Notes: a model not told the origin generated them from the sequence alone. A DNA stretch of 64,000 nt from Dyella_A sp050749815 (GCF_050749815.1 NZ_CP192735.1:620001-684000), one strand, 5' to 3'. Shown: positions 43,088 to 52,761, numbered from the stretch's first letter. Numbers and translations: made by a program.

Positions 43088-45895
43088 ATGAGCAAGCAAG
43101 GACGGGCGCCGTCGCCGCGCCGCATGCCATTGATGATTGCCGCCGCCCTCGGGCTGGCCGGTTGTGGCGGCGGGGGCGGCAACGTGCGGCCCACCGCCAG
43201 CACACCGCCGCCTGCCCCTCCGGCAAGTAAGCCGCAGCCGGCCATCGACGCGCATCTCGCCCTCACCGACGCCTATGCGGCGCATACGGCCGGCTTCACC
43301 GGTGCAGGCGTCACCATCGGCATGGTCGACACCGGTATCAACCCGAACCATCCGGCATTGGCCGGACGGGTCAAGGCGCTGCTGGTGTACGTGGATCCGA
43401 CCACCAACGACACCACCAAAGGCGACGTGGTCGGTCACGGCACCTGGACCTCGCAGATCGCCGCGGGGCGTCCGTTCGGCCAGTGGCCCGGTGGCATCGC
43501 GCCAGACGCCACGCTGGTGTCCGCGCGCATCATCAACGACAAGCCGCCGAAGGACGACGGCACCGGCCAGGGCAACAAGGTCGAGCCGTCCGACGCGGAC
43601 TTCTTCGGCCAGACCCTGCTACCGGACCTGATCGGCCAGGGCGTGCAGGTGATGAACAACTCCTGGGGCGGGCTGTACTTCGACCCGTCCAACGCCGCAG
43701 CGGTGGGTACCGCCTTCGCCAATGCATTCCGTCCGTTCGTGATCGACCACGACGGCCTGGTGGTGTTCGCCACCGGCAACGAAGGCCTCACCGAACCGTC
43801 CGACACCGCTGCCATTCCGTACTACGCGCCCGACCTGGAGCGCGGCTGGCTGGCGGTGGCGGCGCTCGATTCGGTGGATCCGGCCAAGCAGCAACTAGCC
43901 GCCTACTCCAACGCCTGCGGAAAGGCGATGAACTACTGCCTGGTGGCACCGGGCGACGTGATCATCACAGGTGCCAACGACACGGCCGGCAACCCGGATT
44001 ACTACTTCGTGCAGGGCACCTCGTTCTCCACGCCGGCGGTGGCCGGCGCGGCAGCCGACGTGTGGCAGGCGTTCCCGTACTTCAACAACGACCTGGTACG
44101 GCAGACCCTGCTCGGCACCGCCAAGGATCTTGGCGCGCCCGGCGTGGATGCCACCTTCGGCTACGGCCTGCTTGACGTGGGCAAGGCGGTGAAGGGGCCG
44201 GCGCAGTTCAACTGGGGCGACGTGACGGTGAGCTTCACCGGGTCATCGAGCTGGGACAACCCGATCTCCGGCGCCGGCGGCCTGATCAAGCAGGGCTCAG
44301 GCACGCTCACGCTGAGCCAACCCTCCAGCTACACCGGTCTGACCCAGGTGCAGGGCGGCGGCCTGGTCGCCGACTCGCTGGCCGGCAGCGTGGACATCGC
44401 CGCGCTCGCCGCCTTCGGCGCCAACCACGTCGGCGGCAACGTCACCAACGCAGGCACGCTGGACCTGGGCAACGCCGGCGGCACCACCGTGGGCGGCAAC
44501 TACGTGCAGCAGGCCGGCGGCCGGCTCGCGCTGTCGCTGGGCTCCTCGCTCACCGTCAGCGGCACCGCCACGCTCAACGGCGGCGACCTCTACGTCTACG
44601 ACAAGAACAGCAATTACACGATCAACTCGCACACCACCGTGCTCACGGCGGCACAGGGTTTGAGCGGCACGTTCGACGCGCTGAACAAGCCGAGCAACGT
44701 GCTGCTCACCGCCACGCTCAACTACGACGCCAGCAGCGCCTGGCTCGACGTGTCGCAGGTGAACGTCACGCAGGTATCGGGCACCAGCTACACGGCGGCC
44801 TCGTTCGGTGCGGCGCAGCGCGTGCAGGGTGCGTTCGACCAGCTCAATGCCCAGTTCGCCGGGGTGGGCACGGCCGCCCCGGCGGCTAGCGATTTCGTCG
44901 CCGGCGCCGCGAGCCTGCAGCACGTGATGAGCTCGGCCGCGCTGCAGAGCTCGCTGCAGAGCCTGTCCGGCCAGCTACATGCGGCTAGCGCGGCGATGAC
45001 CTTCGAGGCGATCGACGCGGGCACGCGCGCGCTGTCCGACCACGTCGACCAACTGCTCGACGGCTCGCAGGCCAGCGCCTGGAGCCAGAACTTGGGCTAT
45101 CACGGCTCGATGTCGCGCGCCGGCTACGGCAACGTGGGCGTGGACCTCAGCGGCTGGATGACCGGTGCGGATCGTCGTCTCGGCGCGAACGGCTTCGCCG
45201 GCTACGCAATCAGCCAGGCCGATGGCCTGGGTCGCCTGGCCGAGTCGGCCGACCAAGGCCGCAGCCACGCGATGGAAGCGATGCTCTACAGCGGCGTGGT
45301 GAAGAACGCCTGGTACGCGGTAGGCCGCTTCGGTGTGGGCCACTACCGCGAGACGATGCGCCGCGCCGTGCAGCTGGGCAGCTTCGGCGCCGGCGTGGCC
45401 AGCAACACCAACGGCCGTTACGGCGTGGCTTACGGCGAAAGCGGCTACCGCTTCGGCGTCGGCGGCATGCATGTCACGCCCTACGCCAACCTGCAGTACG
45501 CGCAGATCCGCCGCGATGCCTTCAGCGAAACCGGTGGCAGCGGCTTCGGCCTGAAGACACCCTCGCAGACCATCGCGCGCTGGCAGGCGGGCGTCGGCCT
45601 GCGCGCCAGCCGCGGCTGGACGTTGGGCAACGGCTCACGCCTGGAGTGGACCAGCCACATGCAATGGCAGCGCGCGTTCGGCCTGCGTGGGGATGTGTTC
45701 GAAGCCAGCTTCACCGGCGTGGACCAATGGGCGCCGGTGGGCGGCATCGGCATCGCGCGCTACGGCGGCATGATCGGCACCGGGCTGGACTGGACGCTCT
45801 CGCCGCGCAGCCACTTCGGGCTCGGCGTGGATCAGTACCTGGGCCAGCGCGACCATGCCCGCATGGCGACGGTGAACTACCGGCTGACGTTCTGA
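43088..45895 (+). CDS. Autotransporter subtilisin-like serine protease (S8)
   Basis: 935 residues from the ATG at 43088 (CAGGGGAT upstream). The signal sequence has a lipobox LAGC (Cys26) followed by Gly5 and a Pro-rich linker, as in NalP/SphB1-type surface proteases. The S8 catalytic triad is Asp81 (IGMVDTGINPNHP), His117 (VVGHGTWTSQIAAG) and Ser312 (QGTSFSTPAVAGAA). A PATR-type repeat (GGLIKQGSGTLTLSQPSSYTG) and beta-helix passenger follow, then a C-terminal autotransporter beta-barrel of about 280 residues ending in NYRLTF. It should be anchored at the surface and process itself or other surface proteins. A terminator follows. Confidence 0.9.
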   Translation: MSKQGRAPSPRRMPLMIAAALGLAGCGGGGGNVRPTASTPPPAPPASKPQPAIDAHLALTDAYAAHTAGFTGAGVTIGMVDTGINPNHPALAGRVKALLVYVDPTTNDTTKGDVVGHGTWTSQIAAGRPFGQWPGGIAPDATLVSARIINDKPPKDDGTGQGNKVEPSDADFFGQTLLPDLIGQGVQVMNNSWGGLYFDPSNAAAVGTAFANAFRPFVIDHDGLVVFATGNEGLTEPSDTAAIPYYAPDLERGWLAVAALDSVDPAKQQLAAYSNACGKAMNYCLVAPGDVIITGANDTAGNPDYYFVQGTSFSTPAVAGAAADVWQAFPYFNNDLVRQTLLGTAKDLGAPGVDATFGYGLLDVGKAVKGPAQFNWGDVTVSFTGSSSWDNPISGAGGLIKQGSGTLTLSQPSSYTGLTQVQGGGLVADSLAGSVDIAALAAFGANHVGGNVTNAGTLDLGNAGGTTVGGNYVQQAGGRLALSLGSSLTVSGTATLNGGDLYVYDKNSNYTINSHTTVLTAAQGLSGTFDALNKPSNVLLTATLNYDASSAWLDVSQVNVTQVSGTSYTAASFGAAQRVQGAFDQLNAQFAGVGTAAPAASDFVAGAASLQHVMSSAALQSSLQSLSGQLHAASAAMTFEAIDAGTRALSDHVDQLLDGSQASAWSQNLGYHGSMSRAGYGNVGVDLSGWMTGADRRLGANGFAGYAISQADGLGRLAESADQGRSHAMEAMLYSGVVKNAWYAVGRFGVGHYRETMRRAVQLGSFGAGVASNTNGRYGVAYGESGYRFGVGGMHVTPYANLQYAQIRRDAFSETGGSGFGLKTPSQTIARWQAGVGLRASRGWTLGNGSRLEWTSHMQWQRAFGLRGDVFEASFTGVDQWAPVGGIGIARYGGMIGTGLDWTLSPRSHFGLGVDQYLGQRDHARMATVNYRLTF

Positions 45896-45919
45896 CCGCC
45901 GCTGCCGCTGCGGTGTAAC

Positions 45920-45951
45920 GAAAACGGCCCGCATCGCGCGGGCCGTTTTCG
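45920..45951. terminator. Bidirectional rho-independent terminator
   Basis: The stem AAAACGGCCCGC/GCGGGCCGTTTT with a short loop lies between the convergent autotransporter and isovaleryl-CoA dehydrogenase genes. A-rich and T-rich flanks let it end both transcripts. Confidence 0.9.
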
Positions 45952-45973
45952 TTGGCGAGATGCGCCGGCCGAT

Positions 45974-47146
45974 TCAACTCTTGCCGTGGAACAGCTCGCG
46001 GCCGATCAGCATGCGGCGGATCTCGTTGGTGCCGGCGCCGATCTCGTACAGCTTGGCATCGCGCAGCAGGCGGCCGGCTGGGAACTCGTTGATGTAGCCG
46101 TTGCCGCCCAGCGCCTGGATCGCCTCCAGCGCCACCTTCACCGCATTGGTCGAGGCGTTGAGCAGGCAGGCCGCCGGGTCGATGCGCGACTTCACGCCCG
46201 AGTCGAACTGCTGCGCCACCATGTAGGCAAAGCCGCGCGAGGACTGCAGCGCGGTATACATGTCGGCCACTTTGGCCTGCATCATGCCGAAGGTGCCGAT
46301 CGGCGCGTTGAACTGCTTGCGCTCGCGCACGTAGGGCAAGGTGAGATCCATCGCCGCCTGCATCAGGCCGATCGGGCCGCCGGAAAGCACCAGTCGCTCG
46401 GTGTCCAGGCCGCTCATCAGCACGCGCACGCCCTCGTTCACCTCGCCGACGATGTTCTCCTCGGGAATCTCGCAATCCTCGAACACCAGCTCGCAGGTGT
46501 TGGAGCCGCGCATGCCGAGCTTGTCGAGCTTCTGCGCCGTGGAGAAACCCTTCATGCCCTTTTCGACGATGAAGGCGGTCATGCAGCGGCTGCCGGCGGC
46601 GCGCGGCGCGGTGCGCATGTACACCAGCAGCACGTCGGCGTCCGGTCCGTTGGTGATCCACATCTTCGAGCCGTTGGCCACCCACACGTCGCCCTGCTTC
46701 TCGGCGCGGCAGCTCATCGAGCCGACCACGTCGGAACCGGCGCCCGGCTCGCTCATCGCCAGCGCGCCGACGTACTCGCCCGAGCACAGCTTGGGCACGT
46801 ACTTGCGCCGCTGCGCTTCGTTGCCGTTGTGGAAGATGTTGTTGACGCACAGGTTGGAGTGCGCGCCGTAGGACAGGCCGACCGAGCCGGAGGCGCGGGA
46901 GATCTCCTCCATCGCCACCATGTGCGCCAGGTAGCCCATGTCGCTGCCGCCGTATTCGCCCGGCACGGTGACGCCGAGCAGGCCGAGCTCGCCGAATTTG
47001 CGCCACAAGTCGTCCGGAAACGCGTTGTTGCGATCGATGTGATCGGCGCGCGGCGCGATCTCCTTTTCCGCGAAGGCGTGCACGGTCTCGCGCAGCAGGT
47101 CGAGGTCTTCGCCGAGGGGGAACGGACGCATGCGGTGCAACTCCAT
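45974..47146 (-). CDS. ivd: Isovaleryl-CoA dehydrogenase
   Basis: A 390-residue acyl-CoA dehydrogenase. FAD-binding signatures are ALAMSEPGAGSDV and WITNG; the C-terminal ALGGNGYINEFPAGRLLRD and YEIGAGTNEIRRMLIGREL are specific to isovaleryl-CoA dehydrogenases. It oxidises isovaleryl-CoA to 3-methylcrotonyl-CoA, the substrate of the carboxylase whose beta subunit is at the left of the window. It is not in an operon with other liu genes here. An in-frame ATG codes Met6 (MRPFPLGEDLD) and could be the true start. Confidence 0.9.
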   Translation of the reverse strand: MELHRMRPFPLGEDLDLLRETVHAFAEKEIAPRADHIDRNNAFPDDLWRKFGELGLLGVTVPGEYGGSDMGYLAHMVAMEEISRASGSVGLSYGAHSNLCVNNIFHNGNEAQRRKYVPKLCSGEYVGALAMSEPGAGSDVVGSMSCRAEKQGDVWVANGSKMWITNGPDADVLLVYMRTAPRAAGSRCMTAFIVEKGMKGFSTAQKLDKLGMRGSNTCELVFEDCEIPEENIVGEVNEGVRVLMSGLDTERLVLSGGPIGLMQAAMDLTLPYVRERKQFNAPIGTFGMMQAKVADMYTALQSSRGFAYMVAQQFDSGVKSRIDPAACLLNASTNAVKVALEAIQALGGNGYINEFPAGRLLRDAKLYEIGAGTNEIRRMLIGRELFHGKS

Positions 47147-47234
47147 GACAGGTGGAAAACCGATTCATGGTAGCGCGCGCAGTGCATCCGGCCTTGGCGC
47201 GACGCACAACGCGGCGGCTGTCGGTCGGCGGCGA

Positions 47235-49382
47235 TCAACCCGCGCTCAGGGCCTGCGCATGCGCACGCAAACGCTGGTGCAATGCCATCACCCGGGCCAA
47301 CTGGTCCAGCACGAAGCGCGTGGTGTCGTCCGCCTCGGTCACCGCTTCGCAGACGCCTGCGACATCGCGTGCCGTCTCGGCATGGCCGTCCAGCGCATCG
47401 GCAAAGCCATCGAGCGTGGCCACCACCCGCTCGCCTTCGTGGCGGATCGAGCTCGCGGTCGCCCGCGGCGTCACGGGCCGGTGTGCGCCCAGCGACGACA
47501 GCTGCCCCAGCAGCGCGTGCGCGTCGGTGAGGAAGCGCAGCATCGCCTCACGGCTGGCCGGCATGCGATCGGGTTCGCGCAGCATGTCCGCGAGCAGGCC
47601 ACTGAGCGCGGCGTCGGCGTTGTGGGCGTCGCGTCGGGCGATGCGGTAGGGCAGGTCGTCGTGCTTGCCGCTGGCGTACTGGTCGAGGATCTGCGCGAGG
47701 TAGCGCGCGTCGCTGCGCATCGCCTCGGCCAGCACGCGGTCGAGGCGCCGGCCGCGCCATTCCGGCAGCACCGTGTAGATCGCCAGCGCGGCGATGCCGG
47801 CGCCGAGCAGGGTGTCGAGCAGGCGCGGCCACATCACCGCGTAGCCGCTGCCGATCTGGTTGAAGCACAGCATCACGAACAGCGTGATCGACGCCGTCGC
47901 CAGCGTGTAGCGGCGCTGGCGCGCGGCGAAGAAGGCCACGCCGGTGAGCACGATCAGCGCCATCTGCCACGGCCCGAACGGCGCAAGCTTCAGCGTCGCC
48001 CAGCCGGCGAGCAGGCCGAGCACGGTGCCGGCCACGCGCTGCAGCAGCAGGCGTTGGGTGGCGCCGTAGCTGGGCTGGCACACCAGCAGCGTGGTCAACA
48101 GGATCCAGTAGCCATGGCGTGGATGCAGCGTCAGCAGCACGCCGTAACCGGCCAGCAGCGCCAGTGACAGCCGCACCGCGTGCCGGAAATGCATCGAGCG
48201 CGGCGTGAGCTGGATACGGATTCGCGCCCATGCCTGCGCCAGCGACTGCGGGCCGGGATCCTGCAGGGCGCCGGCGGCTCGTTCGGAGCCGAGCGCGCCG
48301 GCGTCCCCGTCCAGCAACGCCTGGATCGCCGCCAGGTTGCGCGCGAGCGCATCGAGCGAGCGGGCGATGTCCGCCTCCGGCGCGTGCTGCGGGTGCCGCG
48401 TGGCGACGTCGATCGCCTCGCGCAGATCGCGCAGCGCGGCGCCCGGCTGCGGATCGGGCGGCAGCGGCGTGCGCAGGCGAAGCGAATCGGCGCGCGCGCG
48501 GCATCCGGTGGCCTGCAGCCGCAACTGGTGCGCGCAGCGGAACAGCACGTCGGAGTGGAACAGCGCCTCGCCAAGCGCGTCGTACGGATGATGGGTGGAG
48601 CTGGCGCGCTCGTGGATGTCCTGCGCCATGAAGTACAGCTGCAGCCGCGCCGCGGTGACGCCGCGCGGGCGACGCGTGCCGATCCGATCCACCAGCACCA
48701 GCCGGGTGGCGTTGAGCGCCTGCACCACGCGCTCGTTGCGCATGGCCAGCGCCAGCTGCAGCGCATCGCGATCCACCCCGTGCACCGGCGCGAACAGCGC
48801 CGCCTTCGCGTCGAGGTAGTCGGCCAGCGCATCGAACAGCCGCGCCAGCGCCAGCCGCAGCGCCTGCTGCGGCGCCAGCGCGCTCCACAGCAGCGACAGC
48901 ACGCCGTACCAGGCGGCGCCGGCCAGCAGCAGGAGCGGTTCGCGCAGCGGATCGAACCGGGTGCCCGCTGCCGCGTCGACGCCGATCATCGTGTACACCG
49001 ACAGGATCAGCGTCGCGCCGGCGATGGTGGCGTAGCGTCCGCTGACCGCGCCGAGCATCACCAGCGCGAAGGTGGCCAGCGGAAGACCCAGCGCGAACAG
49101 CCACGGCGAGGGCAGCAGCCATTCCACCGCGATCGAGGCAGCGGCAAAGCAGCCGAGCGTGACCAGCAGCGTCCCCAGCCGATTGCGCCAGTGATCCTCG
49201 GTCTCCGCCAGTGCGCAGGCGATGGCGCCCAGCAGTGCCGGGATCACCGCGGCGCGTTCGCCGCGCGCCAGGCACCACGCCACGATGCCGCCCAGCGCCA
49301 GGAACACGCGCACGCATTCGGCGTAGCGGTCCGAGCCGCGGAAGCGGCGCCAGGTGTGGGTGAGAGCGGCGGCGACAGGCAT
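47235..49382 (-). CDS. FUSC-family inner-membrane protein (YccS/YhfK-like)
   Basis: 715 residues from the ATG at 49382 (MPVAAALTHTWRRFRGS); the frame extends 15 codons upstream without support. Two hydrophobic blocks of about six helices each (residues about 25-170 and 390-530) surround cytoplasmic helical domains, the layout of YccS/YhfK and aromatic acid exporters of the AaeB type. The second block carries HPRHGYWILLTTLLVCQPSYG, the conserved FUSC motif. A role in efflux is inferred from the family; the substrate is unknown. Confidence 0.85.
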   Translation of the reverse strand: MPVAAALTHTWRRFRGSDRYAECVRVFLALGGIVAWCLARGERAAVIPALLGAIACALAETEDHWRNRLGTLLVTLGCFAAASIAVEWLLPSPWLFALGLPLATFALVMLGAVSGRYATIAGATLILSVYTMIGVDAAAGTRFDPLREPLLLLAGAAWYGVLSLLWSALAPQQALRLALARLFDALADYLDAKAALFAPVHGVDRDALQLALAMRNERVVQALNATRLVLVDRIGTRRPRGVTAARLQLYFMAQDIHERASSTHHPYDALGEALFHSDVLFRCAHQLRLQATGCRARADSLRLRTPLPPDPQPGAALRDLREAIDVATRHPQHAPEADIARSLDALARNLAAIQALLDGDAGALGSERAAGALQDPGPQSLAQAWARIRIQLTPRSMHFRHAVRLSLALLAGYGVLLTLHPRHGYWILLTTLLVCQPSYGATQRLLLQRVAGTVLGLLAGWATLKLAPFGPWQMALIVLTGVAFFAARQRRYTLATASITLFVMLCFNQIGSGYAVMWPRLLDTLLGAGIAALAIYTVLPEWRGRRLDRVLAEAMRSDARYLAQILDQYASGKHDDLPYRIARRDAHNADAALSGLLADMLREPDRMPASREAMLRFLTDAHALLGQLSSLGAHRPVTPRATASSIRHEGERVVATLDGFADALDGHAETARDVAGVCEAVTEADDTTRFVLDQLARVMALHQRLRAHAQALSAG

Positions 49383-49427
49383 CGGCGCGAGGATACTTCG
49401 GCCCGCACTGCGTTTGCTGCAGTGCAT

Positions 49428-49456
49428 AAAAAACGCCGGCGCGGGGCCGGCGTTTT
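49428..49456 (-). terminator. Rho-independent terminator of the leucine dehydrogenase gene
   Basis: The stem ACGCCGGC/GCCGGCGT around a short GC-rich loop is flanked by six A and five T. It lies 25 bp after the dehydrogenase stop on the minus strand. Confidence 0.88.
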
Positions 49457-49481
49457 TCGTCGTGCAGTGGAGCGGGGGCGC

Positions 49482-50585
49482 TTACTGACCGCGCATGCGG
49501 CCCTGGAAGCGGGTGCCGCCGTTGCCCATATGCGGCAGCTTGATCTTGCCGATCAGCGCGATGCGCTCTTCGGCGAGGCGATCAGCCGCCAGGTAGGTAG
49601 GCACGTTCTCGGTCTTGGAGATCTCGAAGATGCGGCCCAGGTTGTAGTAGATCTGCCGCATCATGCGCATCGCGCGCTCGCGGTTGTAGCCGTCGATCTC
49701 CAGCGAGATGTTCATCACGCCGCCGGCGTTCACCGCGTAGTCCGGCGCATAGAGCACGCCGCGGCGGGTCAGCTCGTCGCCGATCTCGTTGGTGGCCAGC
49801 TGGTTGTTGGCCGCGCCGCAGATGATCTTCGCCTTGATGCGATCGATGGTCTTCTCGTTAAGCGTGCCGCCCAGCGCGCACGGCGAATACACGTCGGCGT
49901 CGACATCGTAGATCTCGTCCAGGCCCACCGCCTCGCAGCCCAGCTCGTCCACCGCGCGCTGTACCAGCTCCTTGTTGATGTCGGTGACGAACACCTTTGC
50001 GCCCTGCTCGCGCAGCAGCTTGATGAACTCCATGCCGACGTGGCCGGCGCCCTGCACGGCGTAGCTGTACTTGCCCACGTCCTCGTTGCCGTGCTTGAAC
50101 TGCAGCGCCGCCATCAGGCCCTGCAGCGTGCCGAACGCAGTGAACGGCGACGGATCGCCCGAACCGCCATGCACCTGGTGCACGCCGGTGACGTACTCGG
50201 TCTCGCGGAACACATATTCCATGTCGTTGACGTCGATGCCGACGTCCTCGGCGGTGATGTAGCGCCCGCCCAGCGAGTTGACGAAGCGGCCGAACGCGCG
50301 GAACAGCGCCTCGGACTTGTCCTTGCTCGGGTCGCCGATGATCACCGCCTTGCCGCCGCCCAGGTTGAGGCCGGCCACCGCGTTCTTGTAGGTCATGCCG
50401 CGCGACAGTCGCAGCACGTCGTTCACCGCTTCGGCCTCGGTCTTGTACGGCCACATGCGCAGGCCGCCCAGGGCGGGGCCAAGTACCGTGTTGTGGATCG
50501 CGACGATGGCCTTCAGGCCGGCGTCCTTGTTCTGGCAGAACACGACTTCCTCGTGATCCGTCTGGGCGATGGTTTCAAAGATCAT
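49482..50585 (-). CDS. ldh: Leucine (branched-chain amino acid) dehydrogenase
   Basis: 367 residues from the ATG at 50585 (MIFETIAQTDHEEVVFC), the length of LeuDH. The substrate and catalytic region GPALGGLRMWPYKTEAEAV, then GMTYKNAVAGLNLGGGKAV, contains the two conserved lysines. The Rossmann motif is VQGAGHVGMEF. It reversibly deaminates leucine, valine and isoleucine with NAD to 2-oxo acids, feeding the pathway that includes Ivd, MccB and, for valine-derived isobutyryl-CoA, IcmF. It is a single gene with its own terminator. Confidence 0.9.
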   Translation of the reverse strand: MIFETIAQTDHEEVVFCQNKDAGLKAIVAIHNTVLGPALGGLRMWPYKTEAEAVNDVLRLSRGMTYKNAVAGLNLGGGKAVIIGDPSKDKSEALFRAFGRFVNSLGGRYITAEDVGIDVNDMEYVFRETEYVTGVHQVHGGSGDPSPFTAFGTLQGLMAALQFKHGNEDVGKYSYAVQGAGHVGMEFIKLLREQGAKVFVTDINKELVQRAVDELGCEAVGLDEIYDVDADVYSPCALGGTLNEKTIDRIKAKIICGAANNQLATNEIGDELTRRGVLYAPDYAVNAGGVMNISLEIDGYNRERAMRMMRQIYYNLGRIFEISKTENVPTYLAADRLAEERIALIGKIKLPHMGNGGTRFQGRMRGQ

Positions 50586-50700
50586 GCGAACGGTGACTCC
50601 AAGTTTGACGGCGCCCAGGGAAGGCGGCCGCACGGGGTGGGACAGAGCCGCAGCGCGCGACCCTCTCCGGCGGAAACAAAAGCCAACGGCTTGAAAATCA

Positions 50701-50724
50701 AAGCCCCAGCGGGGGCTGGGGCTT
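50701..50724 (-). terminator. Rho-independent terminator of the YXWGXW protein gene
   Basis: The perfect stem AAGCCCCAGC/GCTGGGGCTT around a GGGG loop (22-24 bp in all) is followed on the minus strand by a T-rich TTGATTTTC. It lies about 75 bp after the stop of the gene at 50797. Confidence 0.8.
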
Positions 50725-50796
50725 GGTTTGGGGCCGGCAGTTTAGTACGTCCCCCGGGCGGTTGCTGCCGCGGCGCAACAACCGGGGTGGGCCAGG

Positions 50797-51132
50797 TCAT
50801 CGCACCCAGTGGCCGCGCTCGAAGCGCCAGTGGCGCCCGTGATGCACCCAGTGCTCCGGCACGTAGCGGTAGCCTGGCCGTGCGCGCACCCAGTAACCGC
50901 CCACCCACACGTGGCGACGGGCGTGCGGTTCCCAGCGCCAGTAGCCTGGCGCCCATACATAGCCGCGGCGCGGCGGCGGCACCCGCACGTAGCGCGGCGG
51001 CGGCGGGGGCACGCCCACCGAAATGCCCACCGATACCTGGGCGGCGCTGGCCGGCGGGGCGTAGCTGGCGCCTGTGGTGGCGGCCACCGCGAGGGCGGCG
51101 AGCAGGGCGAGCTTACGGGTCGTCGTGATCAT
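50797..51132 (-). CDS. Secreted YXWGXW-repeat protein
   Basis: 111 residues with a signal peptide (residues 1-30, ends PASA). After a Pro stretch (VGVPPPPPRYVRVPPPRR) come repeats of the Y-x-W-x-x-G-Y-W kind: YVWAPGYWRWEPHARRHVWVGGYWVRAR and HWRFERGHWVR regions. This matches the YXWGXW/BcpO-like family of small envelope proteins of unknown role, common in Beta- and Gammaproteobacteria. High His, Arg and Trp content suggests surface or metal interaction, but no function is established. Confidence 0.8.
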   Translation of the reverse strand: MITTTRKLALLAALAVAATTGASYAPPASAAQVSVGISVGVPPPPPRYVRVPPPRRGYVWAPGYWRWEPHARRHVWVGGYWVRARPGYRYVPEHWVHHGRHWRFERGHWVR

Positions 51133-51240
51133 GGTGTCCTCCGTCTTCGCCGCGAATCGCGGCTGCCCGAGGAAAAACGAGCGGGTGGCGGCGGTGTTGA
51201 CGCCGACCGCCCGCCGTATTCAGGCGACGGTCGGCTGGCG

Positions 51241-52038
51241 TTACAGGCGGCAGTTCGGTGCGTGATTGCCGGCGCGCGCCTTCTGCCATACCGGCAACAG
51301 TTGCTGCGCCTGTTGATCGAGCACCTGCGCGCGCTTGCCGCTGGAAGGATGCGTGGACAGGAACGCCGGCGGCTTGCTGCCACCCTGCGCGCCCATCTTC
51401 TGCCACAGCGTCACCGCGGCGCGCGGATCGAAGCCGGCCTGCGCCATGTAGCGCTGGCCGAGCACGTCCGCTTCGCTTTCCTGCGTGCGCGAGAACGGCA
51501 GCAGGATGCCCACTTCCGCGCCCAGGCCCAGCGCGGCGGCCGCATAGCCGGCGTTGGTGCCGCGGGTGCCGGCGTAGATGGTGCCGGCGGCCACCGCCGC
51601 CTGCGCCGCGTAGTTGTCCGACACGCGCTCGGCGCCGTGGCGCGCCACCACGTGCGCGAGCTCGTGGCCCAGCACCACGGCGAGCTGATCCTGGTTGGTG
51701 GCCACCTTGAACATGCCCTGGTTCACGCCGATGCGCCCACCGGGCAGGGCGAACGCGTTGGCGGTGTCGTCGCCGACGATCTGCACCTCCCACTGATTGG
51801 CGTTCCACGGCGGCGGCAGTTGCGCGATCAGCGCGTTGGCCACGCAGGTGGCGTAGGCGCGCTGGCGCGGGGCGTCGACAAACTTGCCCTGCTTGCGCAT
51901 GTCGTTGAATGCGGTGATGCCCATCTGGCTCATCTGCGCATCGGACACGATCATCAATTGCGAGCGGCCGGTGGGCGAGGTGGCGCAGCCGGCCAGGATG
52001 GCAGCGGCGAGAGCGGTGGTGGCGAGGGCAGCGCGCAT
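51241..52038 (-). CDS. M48-family metalloprotease lipoprotein
   Basis: 265 residues. The lipobox LAGC (Cys18) anchors it to a membrane, probably the outer one as for LoiP/BepA. The zinc site is VVLGHELAHVVARHG (His125, Glu126, His129), and a downstream Glu in SRTQESEADVLGQRYM completes the M48 signature. The C-terminal THPSSGKRAQVL is typical of this branch. It likely takes part in envelope protein quality control. It is divergent from the TetR gene with a 110-bp shared region that holds a TetR-like palindrome. Confidence 0.9.
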   Translation of the reverse strand: MRAALATTALAAAILAGCATSPTGRSQLMIVSDAQMSQMGITAFNDMRKQGKFVDAPRQRAYATCVANALIAQLPPPWNANQWEVQIVGDDTANAFALPGGRIGVNQGMFKVATNQDQLAVVLGHELAHVVARHGAERVSDNYAAQAAVAAGTIYAGTRGTNAGYAAAALGLGAEVGILLPFSRTQESEADVLGQRYMAQAGFDPRAAVTLWQKMGAQGGSKPPAFLSTHPSSGKRAQVLDQQAQQLLPVWQKARAGNHAPNCRL

Positions 52039-52122
52039 GGCAGGAACTCCCTGTGGATGGCAAGGCGTTCAGGATAGTCGCCGCCGACGTCGGAGGCTCG
52101 TGTAGCGGCTGCTGGAAAAAGA

Positions 52123-52134
52123 ACGAACGGTCGT
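52123..52134. promoter_or_regulatory. Probable TetR operator
   Basis: The palindromic ACGA-ACGG-TCGT stands 15 bp before the ATG of the tetR-like gene, within the A-rich sequence that would carry its promoter. Operators of the ACGAnCGnTCGT kind are common for AcrR/TetR proteins. Autoregulation is inferred from position. Confidence 0.5.
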
Positions 52135-52148
52135 GCTATTTTTCGCCC

Positions 52149-52751
52149 ATGTCGGCCACACCTGCACCCACCAAGCGCGCCATGACGCGCGAACTCATCC
52201 TCGACCATGCCTACGCGCTGGCGACCCGCGACGGGCTGGAAGGCTTGTCCATCGGCAACTTGGCCGCCGACGTGGGCATGTCAAAGAGCGGCGTGTTCGC
52301 CCACTTCGGTTCCCGTGAAGATCTGCAGCTGGCCGTGCTCGACGCCGGCGCGCAGCGCTTCACGGCCGCGGTGATGGTGCCGGCGTTGCGCGAGCCACGC
52401 GGCTTGCCACGTCTGCGCGCCATCGTGCGGCGCTGGTTCGACTGGTCGTGCGCGCACGCCGAAGGCTGCGTGCTGTTGTCGGCGGTGAGCGAGTACGACG
52501 GCCGCGAGGGCGCGCTGCACGACGGCGTGGTGCGCCAGCAATCGCAGTGGCGTGAGGTGCTCGCCAAGGCCGCGCAGATGGCGATCGACGCGGGACACTT
52601 TCGCGCCGATGCCGATCCCGAGCAGATCGCCTTCGAGATCTATGCACTCATTCTCGGCCTGCACCACGACGCGGGCCTGTTCGGCTTCGGGCCCGCCAGC
52701 GCGCGCGCCGATGCCGCCTTCGAGCGCCTGTGGCGCAGCTGGCAAGCCTGA
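52149..52751 (+). CDS. TetR/AcrR-family transcriptional regulator
   Basis: 200 residues from the ATG at 52149. The N-terminal helix-turn-helix is clear (LSIGNLAADVGMSKSGVFAHFGSREDL, about 35-61); the C-terminal ligand domain belongs to the YbiH/TetR_C type with a conserved CVLLSAVSEYDGREG segment. It is followed after 10 bp by an alpha/beta-hydrolase gene, so it probably controls itself and the hydrolase, in response to a substrate of that enzyme. Confidence 0.87.
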   Translation: MSATPAPTKRAMTRELILDHAYALATRDGLEGLSIGNLAADVGMSKSGVFAHFGSREDLQLAVLDAGAQRFTAAVMVPALREPRGLPRLRAIVRRWFDWSCAHAEGCVLLSAVSEYDGREGALHDGVVRQQSQWREVLAKAAQMAIDAGHFRADADPEQIAFEIYALILGLHHDAGLFGFGPASARADAAFERLWRSWQA

Positions 52752-52761
52752 GGAGCCGCCC

